From Salvia splendens (taxonomy: Eukaryota; Streptophyta; Magnoliopsida; Lamiales; Lamiaceae), in the NCBI RefSeq assembly GCF_004379255.2, contig NC_056053.1, positions 19,092,188-19,156,187 on the forward strand: a stretch of DNA of 64,000 nucleotides, in the 5' to 3' direction. Made by a program: the position numbers and the translations under genes. Positions 47,087-60,585 of the stretch are shown one piece after another. Within the stretch, counting starts at the first letter, position 1. Each line of letters starts with the position of its first letter. The notes below the pieces were generated by a model. It was not told where the DNA came from, ran no database searches, and saw only the letters and a list, made by a program, of their open reading frames with translations.

Positions 47087-48317
47087 TGGCGAAAGGTATT
47101 TTGCGTAGATCAAGTTATATGAGAAGATAACTGAACCGGGTGGATCAGTTTGCAATAGTCGTTGCGACTTGATCAAGGCGTTTTCTCTTTCACGAAAATA
47201 TTTGTAACTCCCTAACTTGCAATACTTTAACAGTAAAGCGACAAGTATGAGGTCGATCCCACAGGGAAGCTGGTGCGTTTAGTGTGTGTTTAGTGAACAG
47301 GGTTCGACTGCTGCCACACTTTAAATTGGGAGTTTTAACTACTGGATTAAACTAGGTGGAATGTAAATTAACTACTGGATCAAGTTACTCATCATGCTGG
47401 AAAACAAATAACGGACCAAGTAAACGACAGATTGAAATAAAGACTTAACTACCTAAACATGTTACGAAACTACAAACCACTTCGTCATTTAACATAATGA
47501 AGATTCAAGCACTCAATCTGGGATTTCAAAACGAAACTAAGCTGGAAAGTAAACAAGAATTCCGAAAGCAAACAACTTTGATTTTTATACTCAGAACTCA
47601 AAACAGTACTGTGCACATGCGAAATACAAAAGAAGAACTATTCTTTAACTACGCAACAACACGGAATTAAACTTAAACAACTAAAACTAGAAAGTAAGAA
47701 AGCGAATAAAGCCGAGAAGCTCTCGGTCGGAAACTTGAGACGATGCCGAACAGATCTGGGTTTCTCTGTCGCGCTCCCTTCGGTCGCTCTCCTTCTAACT
47801 GACCATTTCTACTCTCTAACCTAGGCTGTTTTGGAACGTGGAAGAACTTGGAACCAGGCGAGAACTAAACTAAGGGACCAGAGGAAGAAGAAGAAGATTC
47901 TTATTATGGTGTTGCGTCTTCTATTTATAGGCTCGTCGCAACAACCTCCAGCTAGGATAACGACTTCGGCAGCGAATATTTGTCCTTTTTGGGATTGTGC
48001 GCCTCATTAATTGATACGTGCCCTCCTTCTAGAATGCACTGGTTCTTCAATAACCGAATGAGGATTACTTTCCAGCGCATTAGCCTCACGTGTCCACCTT
48101 CTAGAATGCAGTGGTCCCCCGGCTAACTGCTTGATCACCACCTTGATCAACCGACCCAGTTTTGGCCTTCTTCGCCTCCTGCGCCAGCTTGATCAGCTTG
48201 GCCTTGTTGCCGTTGGTCAAACGGCATTCCAGCACAATCAACACTCGCTCTGCATGATAAACTGATCAAGTAGCCTTCATTTTGCCCATAAACCGATGCG
48301 TGAAATAGGCCTTATCA
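47087..48317 (-). repeat. 5' LTR of the gypsy element, full length
   Basis: This 1,231-bp LTR has TG and CA ends on the plus strand. It differs from the left LTR at scattered positions, so the insertion is older than the copia element at 9,967. Confidence 0.93.
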
Positions 48318-48805
48318 TATCTCATCTTGCGGAAAGAGGACTCCTCAACTCGGCTAGCTTCTGTTTACGGTTTAGTTGTTTCGTTTTCCATTGTAATTTC
48401 ATTTCAGTTTCTCCATTCTGTATTCCTTCTTTTGGGTTGTATTGTGCACGGTTTATATCTTGTAATCCCAGAAAACTTAATAGCTCGACCCCAGCCAGGG
48501 GCTCTGCCCCTTGGACCTCGCCACGGGTTGCCGCCCCTTGGACCCCGCTACTCGGGGGCGCTGCCCCCGAACCCCCGTCTAACCACAAGGAATTCAAATA
48601 AGTGTACACTGCGCACTTCCAATTTATTTGATGTCTCATTATGATCACGTTGATCAATCAAGTTAATCCAATTACACTAAAATATCCAACAATCCTCCTC
48701 TATTTTAGTGCAATCCTTGATCAACTAAAACAAGTCATCTCAAAATTCAAACTTTTGCATAAATGAAATATCGTAACGATTGAATTTCACCTTAGCACAT
48801 TATAT

Positions 48806-49364
48806 TAGGGCTGGCAATTTTTAACACGACACGATAACACAACATGAACCTGCACAAAATTAATGGGTTTGGGTCAGAGCTTATTGGGTTTGTGTCCTTA
48901 TCGGGTCTACCTGTTAAGGACACGAAAATTTCGTGTCGTGTTATCCGTTAAGAAATAATATTATAATATTATTAATTCTTATTATTTTCATTTTTGTTAA
49001 ATTTTATTGGATTTTTGTTGGATTTTGTTGGATTTTGTTACTAAGAAATTATTGATGTTTTAATGTTTAGATCAGATTTTTTTAATTAGCAATTGGATGT
49101 TTTTAATAGGTTTAACCGTTATCGGGTCGTGTTGTTATCGAGTCGTTATCGTGTCATCTCATGTACGTGTTGTTATCGTGTCGTGTTGACCCGAAGTGGT
49201 TCATGTCGTTAATGGGTTCGTGTCGTGTTCGTGTCTGAGGGTAGCGGGTCGTGTTCGTGTTTGAGGTTTTCTTAACGGGTCGTGTTCGTGTTTATTGTTA
49301 TCGCGTTGGTGTCGTTATCGTGTCGACACGATAACGACCCGACACGCATGATTTGCCACCCCTA
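48806..49364. mobile_element. hAT-type non-autonomous element
   Basis: The ends are tagggctggcaattttt and ttgccacccctaca (terminal TAGGG(C/G)TGGCAA). Flanking 8-bp duplications are cattatat at 48,798-48,805 and cattatac at 49,365-49,372, with one mismatch. The interior is rich in cgtgt and cgggtcgtgt motifs on the right and has no ORF. Confidence 0.88.
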
Positions 49365-49780
49365 CATTATACATTCCATACATTCGAATACCCATGGTGT
49401 CTCTAAGGATTGAACCATGGGAACTCACTTTGAATACACGAAGATAATGTACACAAAAGTTTACATACAAATATGTTCTATCTTGACACTATATTTACTA
49501 GCCTATGTCCTTATCCTTCATAAACATGTCGAAGCCAAGTCCTAGCTTATTGAAGCGACTAATCTCCATGCTTATATAGGTAGTTCCTTTATTCTTGCAC
49601 CTACATATGCATTTTTTCAAAAGAACTATTAAAAATATATACATTCAACCTCCTTAACTTGTAGGTTTGAACACATACCTTGGGATGATTCTTCAATGTG
49701 TTCCAATCTCCAAATATTAAGCCTTCCACATTGAATTCAGCATCTAGTGTCATACTAAATGGGAATTGGGTATCTTAATA

Positions 49781-52700
49781 TCAGAGATTTGTAGTGGACT
49801 TTAATCCCATCCCTATAGCCGACTTGTGCACAGGATCTCTACTTAACCCTTTGGTCAAATGATCGGCTAAATTGTTGTGAGTTCTCACAAACTCCACAGA
49901 TATCACACCATCCTTAATAAGTTCACGAATCATGCTATGTCTAACACCTAGGTGTCTTGACTTTCCATTATACACTTGACTATATGCCTTAGCCAAGGTA
50001 GCTTCACTATTGCATCTGATAGATATAGGTGATATCGGTTTAGGCCACAATGGAATTTCATAGATTAAATTTCTTAGCCATTCAGCCTCTTTACCAGTTA
50101 CTGCTAATGCCACAAACTCTGATTCCATTGTTGAATTTGTGATACAAGTTTGTTTCTTTGATGCCCAACAAATAGCACCACCTCCAAGACGGAATACCCA
50201 ACCACTTGTGGAAGAATGATCTTCCATATTGGTAATCCAACTTGCATCCGAATAACCTTCAAGAACATAAGGGAATCCAGAATAAGACAAACTATAATCC
50301 ATGGTTCCTTTTAAGTATTTAAATACTCGATTCATTGTTTGCCAATGGATTAAACTTGGATTGTGAATATATCGACTCAATTTTCCAACTGCAAAGGCTA
50401 TATCGGCTCTAGTACTAATCATGGCATACATGAGTGATCCAATAGCCTTTGAATATTCAAGCTGATTCACAGCAACTCCTTTATTAGGCACGCGTTTTGC
50501 ACTAGGATCAAAAGGAGTCTTAACTGGAGAACAATCTTTGAAATTAAATTTTTCCAACACATTCTCAATATAATATCATTGAGAAATAGAAATTCCTTGT
50601 TCTCCATGTGTAATCTTAATTCCAAGAATCACACCAGCCTTCCCCATGTCTTTCATCTCAAACTTAGATGACAAAAGTTCCTTAGTTTTATCCACTTGAT
50701 CTTGGTCAGTACCAAAGATCAACATGTCATCTACGTATAAGCAAATGATCACCCCTATACCAGTAGTGTCGAATTTGCTATATACACATTTGTCTGCTTG
50801 GTTTAATACAAAACCATTAGACAACACCACGTCATCAAACTTTTGATGCCATTGCTTGGGGGCTTGCTTTAGTCCGTAAAGAGAATTTACCAATTTACAT
50901 ACCTTATGTTCATTACCAGGCATGACAAATCCTTCTGGTTGTTTCATGTAAATCTCTTCATCTAATTCACCATTCAAAAAGGCAGTCTTAATATCCATTT
51001 GGTGAATTATTAGATTATGTATAGCAGCAAGTGCTAACAAATGTCTAATGGGGGAAATCCTTGCAACATGAGCATAGGTGTCAAAGAAATTAATTCATTC
51101 CTTTTGTCTAAAGCCTTGGATAACCAATCTGACTTTATATTTGTCTATGCTTCTATCCACCTTTATCTTTGTTTTGAAGATCCATTTACTATTTAAAGGT
51201 TCACACCCAGGTGGTAAATCAGTTAGTTTCCAAGTATTATTTTGGATTATAGAATCCATCTCATCTTGGATTGCCTCTTTCCAAAATGCATCATCCCTCG
51301 ATGCCATAGCCTCTTTGTAGGTCCTTGGATCATCACCAATATTAAAACAATATTGATATTGAAAGTTAATTTCATTCCTTGATCCTTCTACCAAGTACAA
51401 TTGGAAATCATCACCAAAAGACTTAGCTTTTCTTGCTCTACCACTCCTCCTAGCCTCAGGAGGTGTATTAGTCATTTTGTTCATCACATCATAGTTACTA
51501 GAGCTTGCAATCATACCTCTAGGTTTAGGTAAAGATGTGAATCTATTCTCACTGCCAAAAGCAGTATCTTTTCACTCAATAATAGAGTGCACGGATACGT
51601 AGTCATTAGGTTCTATGTAATAGAACCTATAACAGACAGAATTCTCGGGATAGCCAAGAAATACACAATCTATACCTCTTTGACGTATGGTCTTTATTTT
51701 AGGGTCAGTTAGTCTTACCACAGCCCGACAACCCCAAACTCTGAGATAACTCAGTTTTGATTGTTTTTTATGCCAAAGTTCATAAGGGGTTATCTTGTTC
51801 CTTTTATTAAGAACTCTGTTCAATAAGTAACAGGCTGTTAACATAGCCTCACCCCAAAATCCTTCACTTAGGCTAGAATAGCACAACATTGAATTAACCA
51901 TTCCTTTCAACGTTCTATTCTTTCTTTCCGCTACACCATTTTGTTGTGGTGTATATGGAGCAGTGGTCTGATGTACTATACCAGTAGATTCAAAATATAC
52001 TAGATCATAATACTCACATCCCCTATCAGTGCGAAGAACTTTAATCTTCACACCATGATGAAGCTCTACACTTTCTTTGAATATTTTTAAATTTATCAAG
52101 AGCTTCATCTTTTGAATGGCACAAATACACATTGCAATATCTAGTAGCATCATCAATAAAAGTAACTACATACATTTTATTACCAAGTGATGGAGTCGAA
52201 TGAAAGCCACACGAATCACTGTGTATAAGTTATAATACATTAGTATCTTTACTGATATGTTTATTGAAAGGTTGTCGAGTAATCTTAGTTAACATGCAAG
52301 TTTTACACCTATCAACATTCAATTCAAAAGCTGGTATTAAACTCATTTTCGACATGTCTTTCAATCTCTTATAATGTACATGTCCTAATCTAGCATGCCA
52401 CAATATTGATTTACTAACATGATTACTAGAACTAGTAGAAGTCATGCAAACAGAATTATTAACAAAAGAAACATCTAGATTCATCCTAAACATGCCACAT
52501 AGATAACCAAATCCAATTAAAGTACCATGTCTAGACAGAATGTATTTATCACTTTCTAACACTTGTTTATAACCACGGTTATTTAATACAATACCAGATA
52601 CTAAGTTTTTACGAATTCCAGGTACATACACAACATTTTCTAAAACTAAAGAGTTTCCAGAAGTAAATACTAGGCTAACATTTCCTATTCCTTTGATTGG

Positions 52701-53797
52701 TTCAGTTGCAATGTTACCCATCTTCAAAGAAGATCCATCTTCAATTGGTTTGAAATCTTTGAACCATTGACGATCCTTGCACACATGACACGTTGCACCC
52801 GAATCAACCCACCACGAGAGATCATCATCCTGCACATAAAGTGCTTCAGAAATTATTAATGCATAATAATTCTCAACAGAATGATCATTAGGTACAGAAA
52901 ACGAACCTGGTTGTTTTCCCGAATCCTAGGATCCACTTGTTCCAGCCTCGTTCTTTCCCTTACTTCCACCGTTTCCAGACTTGCAATCCCTCTTGAAGTG
53001 CTCGGATTTACCGCACTTCCAGCACATCAGTTTAGGCTTCTTATCCCCAATCTTACTGTTGTATCCTTGAAACTTTCGTTCCCCTTTAAATAATCGTTTC
53101 TCTTTTCCAGCCTTGGAAGATTCACCCTCTTCCACCATGTTCATAGAAGAACCAACCATTGTTTTCCCACTACCATCAGAGCTCTTTTCCATATCACGCA
53201 TAGACTGTTCGACTTGGAAGTCACTTCCAAGTTCGACCAGATTCAACTCCTCCTTCTTATGTTTCAAATTATTTTTAAAATCCTTCAGGAGGGTGACAGT
53301 TTATCGATAATGCTAGAAACAGAAATGGATTCATACATTTTCATATCATATTGGGAAAACTGTCCCAATATCCTCAACAATTCGTTGTATTGTTCCAAGA
53401 CAGGCCTCGAATCCACCATTTTATAGTTAATAAAATTTCCAACAAGAAATTTCTTGCTAGAGGCATCTTCTGCCATATATTTGGCTTCGAGGGAACCCCA
53501 CAACTCTTTAGCAAACTCTACGTTTTGATACACATCAAAAAGGGAATCAGACATACCGTTTAAAATGTGACCACGACATATGTAGTCATCGTTCTCCCAT
53601 TTCATCTGCCTTCTCGTCTGTTCCAGAGTTTCATTATCAACAGCCTCAGGCATGGGAGTACTCAGAACGTACACGACCTTCAGATCCGTTAACATGAAAT
53701 GCATCTTCTTCTGCCAGCGTCTGAAATCCTGGCCAGCAAACTTGTCCAACTTCGCAAAACCTTTCGTTGTTTCCTTCGTCGTTTCCTTGTTCGACAT
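49781..53797 (-). pseudogene. Copia gag-pol of the truncated element, broken
   Basis: In order from 53,797: Gag (LDKFAGQDFRRWQKKMHFML), Gag C-terminus with zinc knuckle CWKCGKSEHFKRDC, and protease WWVDSGATCHVC. Integrase has HARLGHV and CKTCMLTKITRQPF, then LRTDRGCEYYD and QQNGVAERKNRT. Reverse transcriptase has LYVDDMLIFG, and RNase H has SDASWITNMEDHSSTSGWVF. Frame breaks occur near 53,280, 52,900, 52,200, 51,560, 51,080 and 50,570. It is less decayed than the relic at 37,129. Confidence 0.9.
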
Positions 53798-54005
53798 TTT
53801 CAGAAGTTGATTTGATCTTTGTTAGGGAGTTTAAAATAAAACGTGAACAAATCGGATGTCCTGAAAGGCGTGAAACACTTTCAGATCAAATCAAATTGGC
53901 GGTTCTACCAATATTTGATCGGATACAATTCAGGTTTCGAAGATATTCGTATGTAGATTCTGTAAATTTCTTTGAACCCAGAAATTGATCATTAGAAGAG
54001 GCTGA

Positions 54006-54031
54006 AAACGAAGAGTCGCGACTCTTCGTTT
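54006..54031. repeat. Perfect 26-bp palindrome in the copia leader
   Basis: The arms are aaacgaagagtcg and its complement with no loop. It lies 46 bp from the junction with copy B. Confidence 0.95.
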
Positions 54032-54076
54032 CATAACTGTTTTTAACAGTTTTTGGCGGGAATAGAAAATTGCAAA

Positions 54077-56314
54077 ATCCTTCACCATTTCCTCAATCAT
54101 ATCCCCGATGATCAGGCATTCGATGTCTCGACTCAGAGCATTTACATCGTCATCGATCAATCTAGACCACGGGGTAGATTTCAGATCAAGGGCCAACAAG
54201 TTATCAAGAGCATAATAACACCTGTCTGCTGGAGGATGTACATACGCTCGAATACTATTCCATACGAGAGATAGCAACATTCTTCCATTTGGAGACTTTT
54301 GCGCGAGCCCATTATCCTTCTCCATGTATCTAGATATGTTCACCGGTTCTCTAAGTATGTCTGGAAGCACTTCATTCAACAAATCAACTATCATCTTGTG
54401 ATTTGTTTTTTCTGCCTGATCTTTAACCTTGGTGCTTTCTTTATACATCTCTTCAACTTCCTCGAAGACCTGGGCGGTGATAGGCTTACCAAGTGGTGTC
54501 CATTTTGACAGCGATCGACTAAATGAATCATCATACAGACCAGCAGCAATCAACAAATCTCTAATGTAGGCTTCAGATTGGTCCTCTATATCTGTTTCAA
54601 CTTCTGCAGGATGTGGTTCATGTATAGTTTCCTCCAGACAAGCTCCTTCAAATTGATCTAATTTCCTCCGCAGCTCTGAAATTTCCAAGAAAAAGAGGAT
54701 TAAACAAAATGGGACAGGAAAAGAAGAAGAAGAAGAAGTTTAAGTTGACTGTGTGTAGTGGTATCAGAGAATGACATTGTTATACTTGAACTGATTGCTT
54801 TGACTTGTTTCAATCTTTAAAGGCCTATTCAATCTTTTTAAAATAAATGGAGGTTTGGAAAGTTTCCAGAAACTCAAGATAAGCATTTCAATTCAACCTA
54901 GCTAGAACAGCAGCTAAAATAACTAAAAGCCTACATGAAGCTAAACTAAAGATAAACAATAACATGGTTTTGTGAATTGAAGATTTTTCTAAAAAACTAT
55001 TAAAGATGGTATAGTTTGTGGACTATGTGCTTGACCATTTATAAGTTCAATCATAAAAAAGAAACTCGTGAAAGATTACTCCATGATATTTGCTTCATAA
55101 TGTTCAAACTACGACACCTTATAATCAACATCATGGGCTACTTCCATTACTTACCAGTCAAGTTTGAGTTTATTTCTCTGAAAACATTGGACACATCGCT
55201 GTCCTCCAGTTGATGTCCACCTGATGATGATATAGGACTTAGGTAGTCATTTGACCTCCAAAACTCATCATGAACACTACTGCACACGGATGCGGGGCTG
55301 GGTGGCACTTCAGTGGAATTCCCCTATAGTATATCAAAACGAAGTTTAGTAAGAATTTTGCATTTTGGCACTTCAGTGGAATTCCCAACAATATATCAAA
55401 ACTCAATTATCAGTGTGAGTTGAGTAAGATCCTCACATGTGTGTCAGAGAAACTCATCATGGATACTGGTCCATTTGGAAAATTGTTGAAGAAGTTGTTT
55501 TTGTTTTGACCGGATCTCTCCATACGGAACAGTCTCACTCTGAGCGTCAAGTTGTATCGAAAGCTTGAAACCTTTTCCCTTATGTTAAATTTATCCTTTT
55601 TCTGTTTTTTAATGTTCATGGAGACCTTCTCAGTTGCTTCATGCTTCCTCCTGATTTGTGTCCCAGTTAGTACATGGCGATCCTCCTGAAGGAGATTTCC
55701 CAATGATCTTCCTGACACCGAGACTGGAGTTGATAAAGATCTCACAAGGTTCCTCGGAGACATGTCTTCCTGGTGGGGCATCCCAACTTCATCAGGTTCC
55801 TCTCTGAAAGAGCAGCTGCGCTTTTGTAATTCATTTGTGAAACTATCATGATGGTGCATTTTATTGTCAGTCCATGTACTTCTTAACTGTCCAGGGTTTA
55901 CGCTTCTCAAAATCTGACATGGAAAACATTGAACTATTACGGACAGCTTGACAATGTCTTTCTCCTTTAAGGACATTACTCAACCTCTCTGCTAAGAATT
56001 TCCTCGTATCTCTGTTGATGAACTCAGGAGAACCTGTCCCGTTCTGAATTCCACTTCTGTACGATCTTCTAGACTGAGAACGAGGTAGATTCATCCCAAG
56101 ATCCCTTGACACACTATCTCTCACCTCTTTTGCGATACACTGGGGCTATTTCTCTTGATTTTGATGGTTTTTCCATATAAGGGGTCTCAATCTCTCGTCC
56201 TCTCACAGTTGTGCTCCTCTTACAACATTTACCTTGCAACTCAGACTCTACTCTTTCCTTCACATCTGCAAGAAAATCTTCTATAGTATCGGCCTCTGCT
56301 GAAGTGCTGGGAGT
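54077..56314 (-). pseudogene. Truncated second copy of the TRM-like gene
   Basis: This repeats 2,969-5,220, with the last three exons partly present. The C-terminus loses its final residues after EEMVKD, where copia leader sequence takes over. The N-terminal two thirds of the protein is missing because the copy stops inside exon 3. Within the exon there is a 15-bp deletion near 55,525 and single-base insertions near 55,894 and 56,143 that break the frame. It cannot encode a working product. Confidence 0.95.
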
Positions 56315-56755
56315 TTTTACATCTAAGAGTTGAACTTATAAATTTATTTAAACGATCTACTAACATAAATATTCATATTCTGTTCACAAGCAATTCTAAT
56401 TTTTTATGAAAATTGAGCTGTTTCTATATGACGATATGAGGAGCGTATACACAAGCTAGTTTTAACTTTCATGGAAACAAGAAAAATACAAAACTTTCCT
56501 GAGAAATTTTCATGTTTTGCTACAAATTAACCGCATCGTTCAATAGTAGTAGTGTATATATTCTTATATTAATGCCTGACTGACATCTCCAAAGTTACAA
56601 AAGCATTTTATTAAATGTAGAAACTCATACTCTTTTAAACGAACTTAGTCAAAATTGAAGCTTTCCAATCATCAATACTGGAGTATTATGTAATTTATGT
56701 TAAGAATGAAAATACTACTTATTGAAAATACTTACCATTCAAAATGTTCACAAAT

Positions 56756-56829
56756 GGCCTATTAGCTCAGTTGGTTAGAGCGTCGTGCTAATAACGCGAA
56801 GGTCGCAGGTTCGAAACCTGCATGGGCCA
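56756..56829 (+). tRNA. tRNA-Ile(AAU), second copy
   Basis: This 74-nt gene has anticodon AAT, a fully paired acceptor stem (GGCCTAT with ATGGGCC), discriminator A and a downstream T-run. It matches the plant consensus better than the copy at 16,558, keeping C at positions 28 and 72. Confidence 0.97.
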
Positions 56830-58207
56830 ACTTTTTTCATATTTTTTCGGATTTTTTTGCCTTTTCAATAATTTTTCATTCTAAGGCTGTTTATTTTGAA
56901 TAAAACTTTTCAGTCTTTTCCACAAACCTTTCTATGTTAATCATAAAAATCATCGTCTTTTAATGTATGAGTGTACAATTGATAATTAACAGGATAATAT
57001 AATAATATAATTGGACATCCCAATCTCGTATAATTTTGGTACAGTATGTCACATTTATGTCTAATTTGTAAAAATGTGGCATAGAAAATTTATAATAGGA
57101 AAATATAGAAAAATATACTACTCAAATTTAGCGGTCCTCGGAAATTTGATCTTAGTAAGGAAAAAATGGTGAAAAATATTATGACATCAATACTCCAGGA
57201 TAATATTATCATTTCACGCATCAAATTTGAGCCTTACGTTCAAATTGCCAAACAACTTATATTTCTTTAAATTGATGGGAGGCTTCAATGCCATCATCGG
57301 GTGTGGATGAGTCCCCTTTCGTCGTCCAGGGCAGCATGATTACAACGAAAAATGGTTAGGGATATTTTCCTGAAAACAATTGAACAAAATTGAATACTCG
57401 CTCAAAAAATTTAAGTTGACAGTAGTACAACGAAAAACGACCTTGTTTTGTGTGTTTTTTAAACTTCTTGCGTAAATGGCCCAAATTTGGAGTGTCGGCT
57501 AGGTAAAATATGCCAAATTTTAGTGGTCAGAATATAAATGTGAGAGTCTAGTTTGTCAATATACTTCAGACATAGATGTAAAATTTTTGCAAACGTCAAA
57601 ATATCAAATGAAATTTAACTTTAAACCAAATATATTTTGCTTGATTGTTAAAAAAATACGCTAATGTAGGTCTATGAGTTGTATTGCAACTCATTCAATA
57701 TTACTCCCTCTATTCAACAAAATAGTACACACTATCTTACGACTTACAATACAGCAGAGTAATTTAATTAATATTACGATAGAATGCACTGTAAAATGGA
57801 CAAAATGTCCCGATTTTATTGGTTAGAATATGTTGTGAGTAGAGGAATAGTGGAACATGTGTAGTATAGTTGTAATTGATTACAAAAGATATGGATAAAA
57901 AAGGATAATGAGAATGTGTCCAAAAAACAGAGAAATAAGTTACACCGTCATTTCAATAGTAGGAGTTGGGCTTTAACATTCAATGTCGACTTGTTTAAAA
58001 TCAAGCATAAAAGAAAGGCCATTATATAGTTTACTATTTATGGGAACTTGGCACTGCTCATTTCTTTGGTCCTATTATTTCACGCTACAAAGATAAAATG
58101 GCATCTCTTTCAAAAACTTTTAAAAAGGATAAAGTTGTGACCACATGCCATGTGTATTGAATATGGATATACTATAAGCATATGATTAGGTAAAATGTTA
58201 CATATAA

Positions 58208-60062
58208 GAAAGTGAACTACATAAAATGTTCCTGACGTTTTTAATTGTTTCACTCCATACCCCTGACTTTTAAAAATATCGCCATAAGTCTCTGACGTTT
58301 AATATAATCACATATCGGATATTTGTAGCCATTTTTTGGACTAAAAGGCCCTTTTGCCTTGAAGGGCATTTCAGTCATCTTGCCCTCTGTTGCAGGCCTA
58401 CTCTGCAGGGAGGCTACACTTTTGCAGAAATTAGGCATGCACTTTTGTCGACTCAAATTTGATGTTTCTCAGTGTTGTGCCTGTGCATCTATATTGTAAG
58501 TGTTTGAAATTAATTTCTCTTTCTCCTTCTCTCACTTTAATTCAACAAAGGACTAGAAGCTTAAATAGGCGGCAGCGGTAGAATTGGCGGTGCATCGTGA
58601 TGGATTTGTCCTTGAATTTCCCCAGTGTGCTATTATTTTGATTATGCCAATTGGGAACAACTTGACGAATACAACTTGGGAACAATTGTTAGGGAGTGCT
58701 ATTATTTAATGTACATTCAAATACAACTTATTATTTTGATTTATGTGCAACAACTTATGATACTTTGGTCACAGATTATGCCAACTTATGTTGGATTATG
58801 TGTTCCACCAGCACCCATTACTTATCCTCTACAGTTATACGGTTTACCTCTTGCCGTATTAACTGGATATCGAACCGGCCTTGAGATGCCAAAACCACAA
58901 CAACCATGAAGATCTTGACCTGAATTCATGTCTTCCCAAATGAAGTTACTCTAGCAATAGATTTATCAGTCCTTTGCTTGTTAGTTTGTGTTGACTTAAA
59001 AGCTCATGTGTTTTAGAAATGATTATCTTCACTCAAGAAGAGTAAAAAAATTCTAACTTCATGCGCTATTATGAGTGACAAACTACCAAAGTGAAACTAC
59101 TGTTAGTCTTCCTCAGCTCTGAGAACAACAATGTCAAGGTTTCTTGTAATTTCCGAACTCATACGTGTTGCATCTCTAGCATAAAAAGTTAGTTATTGAA
59201 ATTAATTTAAAAAAATACATAAGAATTAAATTTCAATTTGCAATTTTATTTAGTCAAAGTTATATAGAGAAAATAAATAAATGATCTTTAATTTTATTTA
59301 TTACATGGTTATGAATTAATTGAAGTGATTAATGCCTTGTATTTTGTGGCCCACACTATGAGGTTAAGCACAAAGGAGACCTCATATTGAAAAAATAGGT
59401 GAGATGTATGTAAGGTTGAGAATGAATCAAATAATTTTGCTTAATTATATTTGAACTTTATGATGCGAATTAAATACAAAGTACTGTACTGATTTAGTAT
59501 ATATTCCATTTGACATTTCTAAATATTTTATTGGAAATTCACACGTAATAGATATATTTTTAATAAAAACTAAGAATAATTTACAATCCTTAAATCATGA
59601 AGAATTTATGGTATTGGATTCAATATTTTCATTTTGAAGAGGTTTGTAGACAATTGTAGTCTAATTTTTTCGTTACCTACGTTTCGACTTGTTAAGTGAT
59701 GAAAAAAGAAAAAAACAAAACTATATATATGGGAAGAATACAAAGCACTTAGTAAAATCACAAATGGAGTATGGTATGTATTTGTTAAATCACAAATGGA
59801 GGCCGCTGACACACAGCCACCAAATCACGTCAGCTGTCAAATAGCGCCAGCCATCAAATCGCGTCAGCAGCATGCAGGCCACCACTGCAGAAGTTCGTGT
59901 GATATGCCCATAATGCCCTTTTAGGGCTGAAGGGTCTTTTAGTCCGAAAAAACATGATATGTGATTATGTTAAACGCCAGAGACTTATGGCGATATTTTC
60001 AAACGTCAGGGGCCTGGAGTGAAACAAATGGAAACGTCAGGGATGGTTTATGTAGTTTACTC
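58208..60062. mobile_element. MULE-like element in copy B
   Basis: Imperfect inverted termini of about 160 bp begin gaaagtgaactacataaa. Internal phrases such as atcgccataagtctctgacg are mirrored near the right end. A perfect 9-bp duplication, tacatataa, flanks it at 58,199-58,207 and 60,063-60,071. The interior contains a plus-strand open frame at 58,625-58,909 of unknown origin and no transposase. It is absent from copy A. Confidence 0.88.
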
Positions 60063-60372
60063 TACATATAAATGTAAAAACCACATGCAAATTTAGGATT
60101 TATTTAAATATTAAAAAAGTTCTTTTTATTCATGAAAAATTTACCGAAATTTCATTTTCAGTTCGTCTATAAAAAAAAGTTGTTCATTTAGAGTATGACA
60201 AATTGCCACAAAAACACTGAAGTTTGGTTAAATTCCGGTACATGCTCACAAGTCACAACTTTTAAATATACTCAATTAGTTATCATAACTTTGACATTTT
60301 TCTCAATTGTTCCGTTGATTTAGATTTGGAGATTTGAAAGCTAAAATCCATAATCATTTTTGCAAATTTGTA

Positions 60373-60585
60373 CTCTTTCCGTCCAAAGGTAGTTGAGTCA
60401 TATTACGTTTTGAATTGTCCAATGATAATTGAGTCATTTTTTTTTGCAAAAACTTTATCTTCTCTCATAACTTTACCCTCTCTTCCTCTCTATTACTTTA
60501 ATTCATATCTTACTTTACTCTCCCCACTTTAATCTAACACATCAATTTCAAAAATTCATGTCCAAAAGGCCTCTTTGGACGGAAG
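60373..60585. mobile_element. Stowaway-type MITE, copy B counterpart
   Basis: This is orthologous to 18,252-18,468, with TA at both ends. Confidence 0.85.

Larger units (their letters stand above)
41622..48317 (-). mobile_element. Athila-like Ty3/gypsy element, internally deleted
   Basis: A perfect TATCT target duplication lies at 41,617-41,621 and 48,318-48,322. The element inserted into a copia LTR. LTRs are at 41,622-42,683 (truncated) and 47,087-48,317. The PBS fits tRNA-Asp, and the protease has the DLG motif seen in this group. Integrase, most of RNase H, the polypurine tract and 167 bp of one LTR are missing. Confidence 0.93.
48477..54076 (-). mobile_element. Ty1/copia element truncated at both ends
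   Basis: The 3' LTR starts at 48,691 on the minus strand (TGTTGGATATTTTAG) after the polypurine tract AGAGGAGGAT. It is cut at 48,477 where it meets the other copia LTR. On the 5' side the leader reaches 54,076, where it joins segmental-duplication copy B with no 5' LTR. A hAT-type MITE sits in its 3' untranslated region. Confidence 0.85.

Noticed and set aside
48296..48657. Open frames over 48.3-48.6 kb
   Set aside because: They span the junction of two LTRs.
54053..55213. Plus-strand frames in the second TRM copy
   Set aside because: They are antisense shadows also present in copy A at 2,964-4,106.
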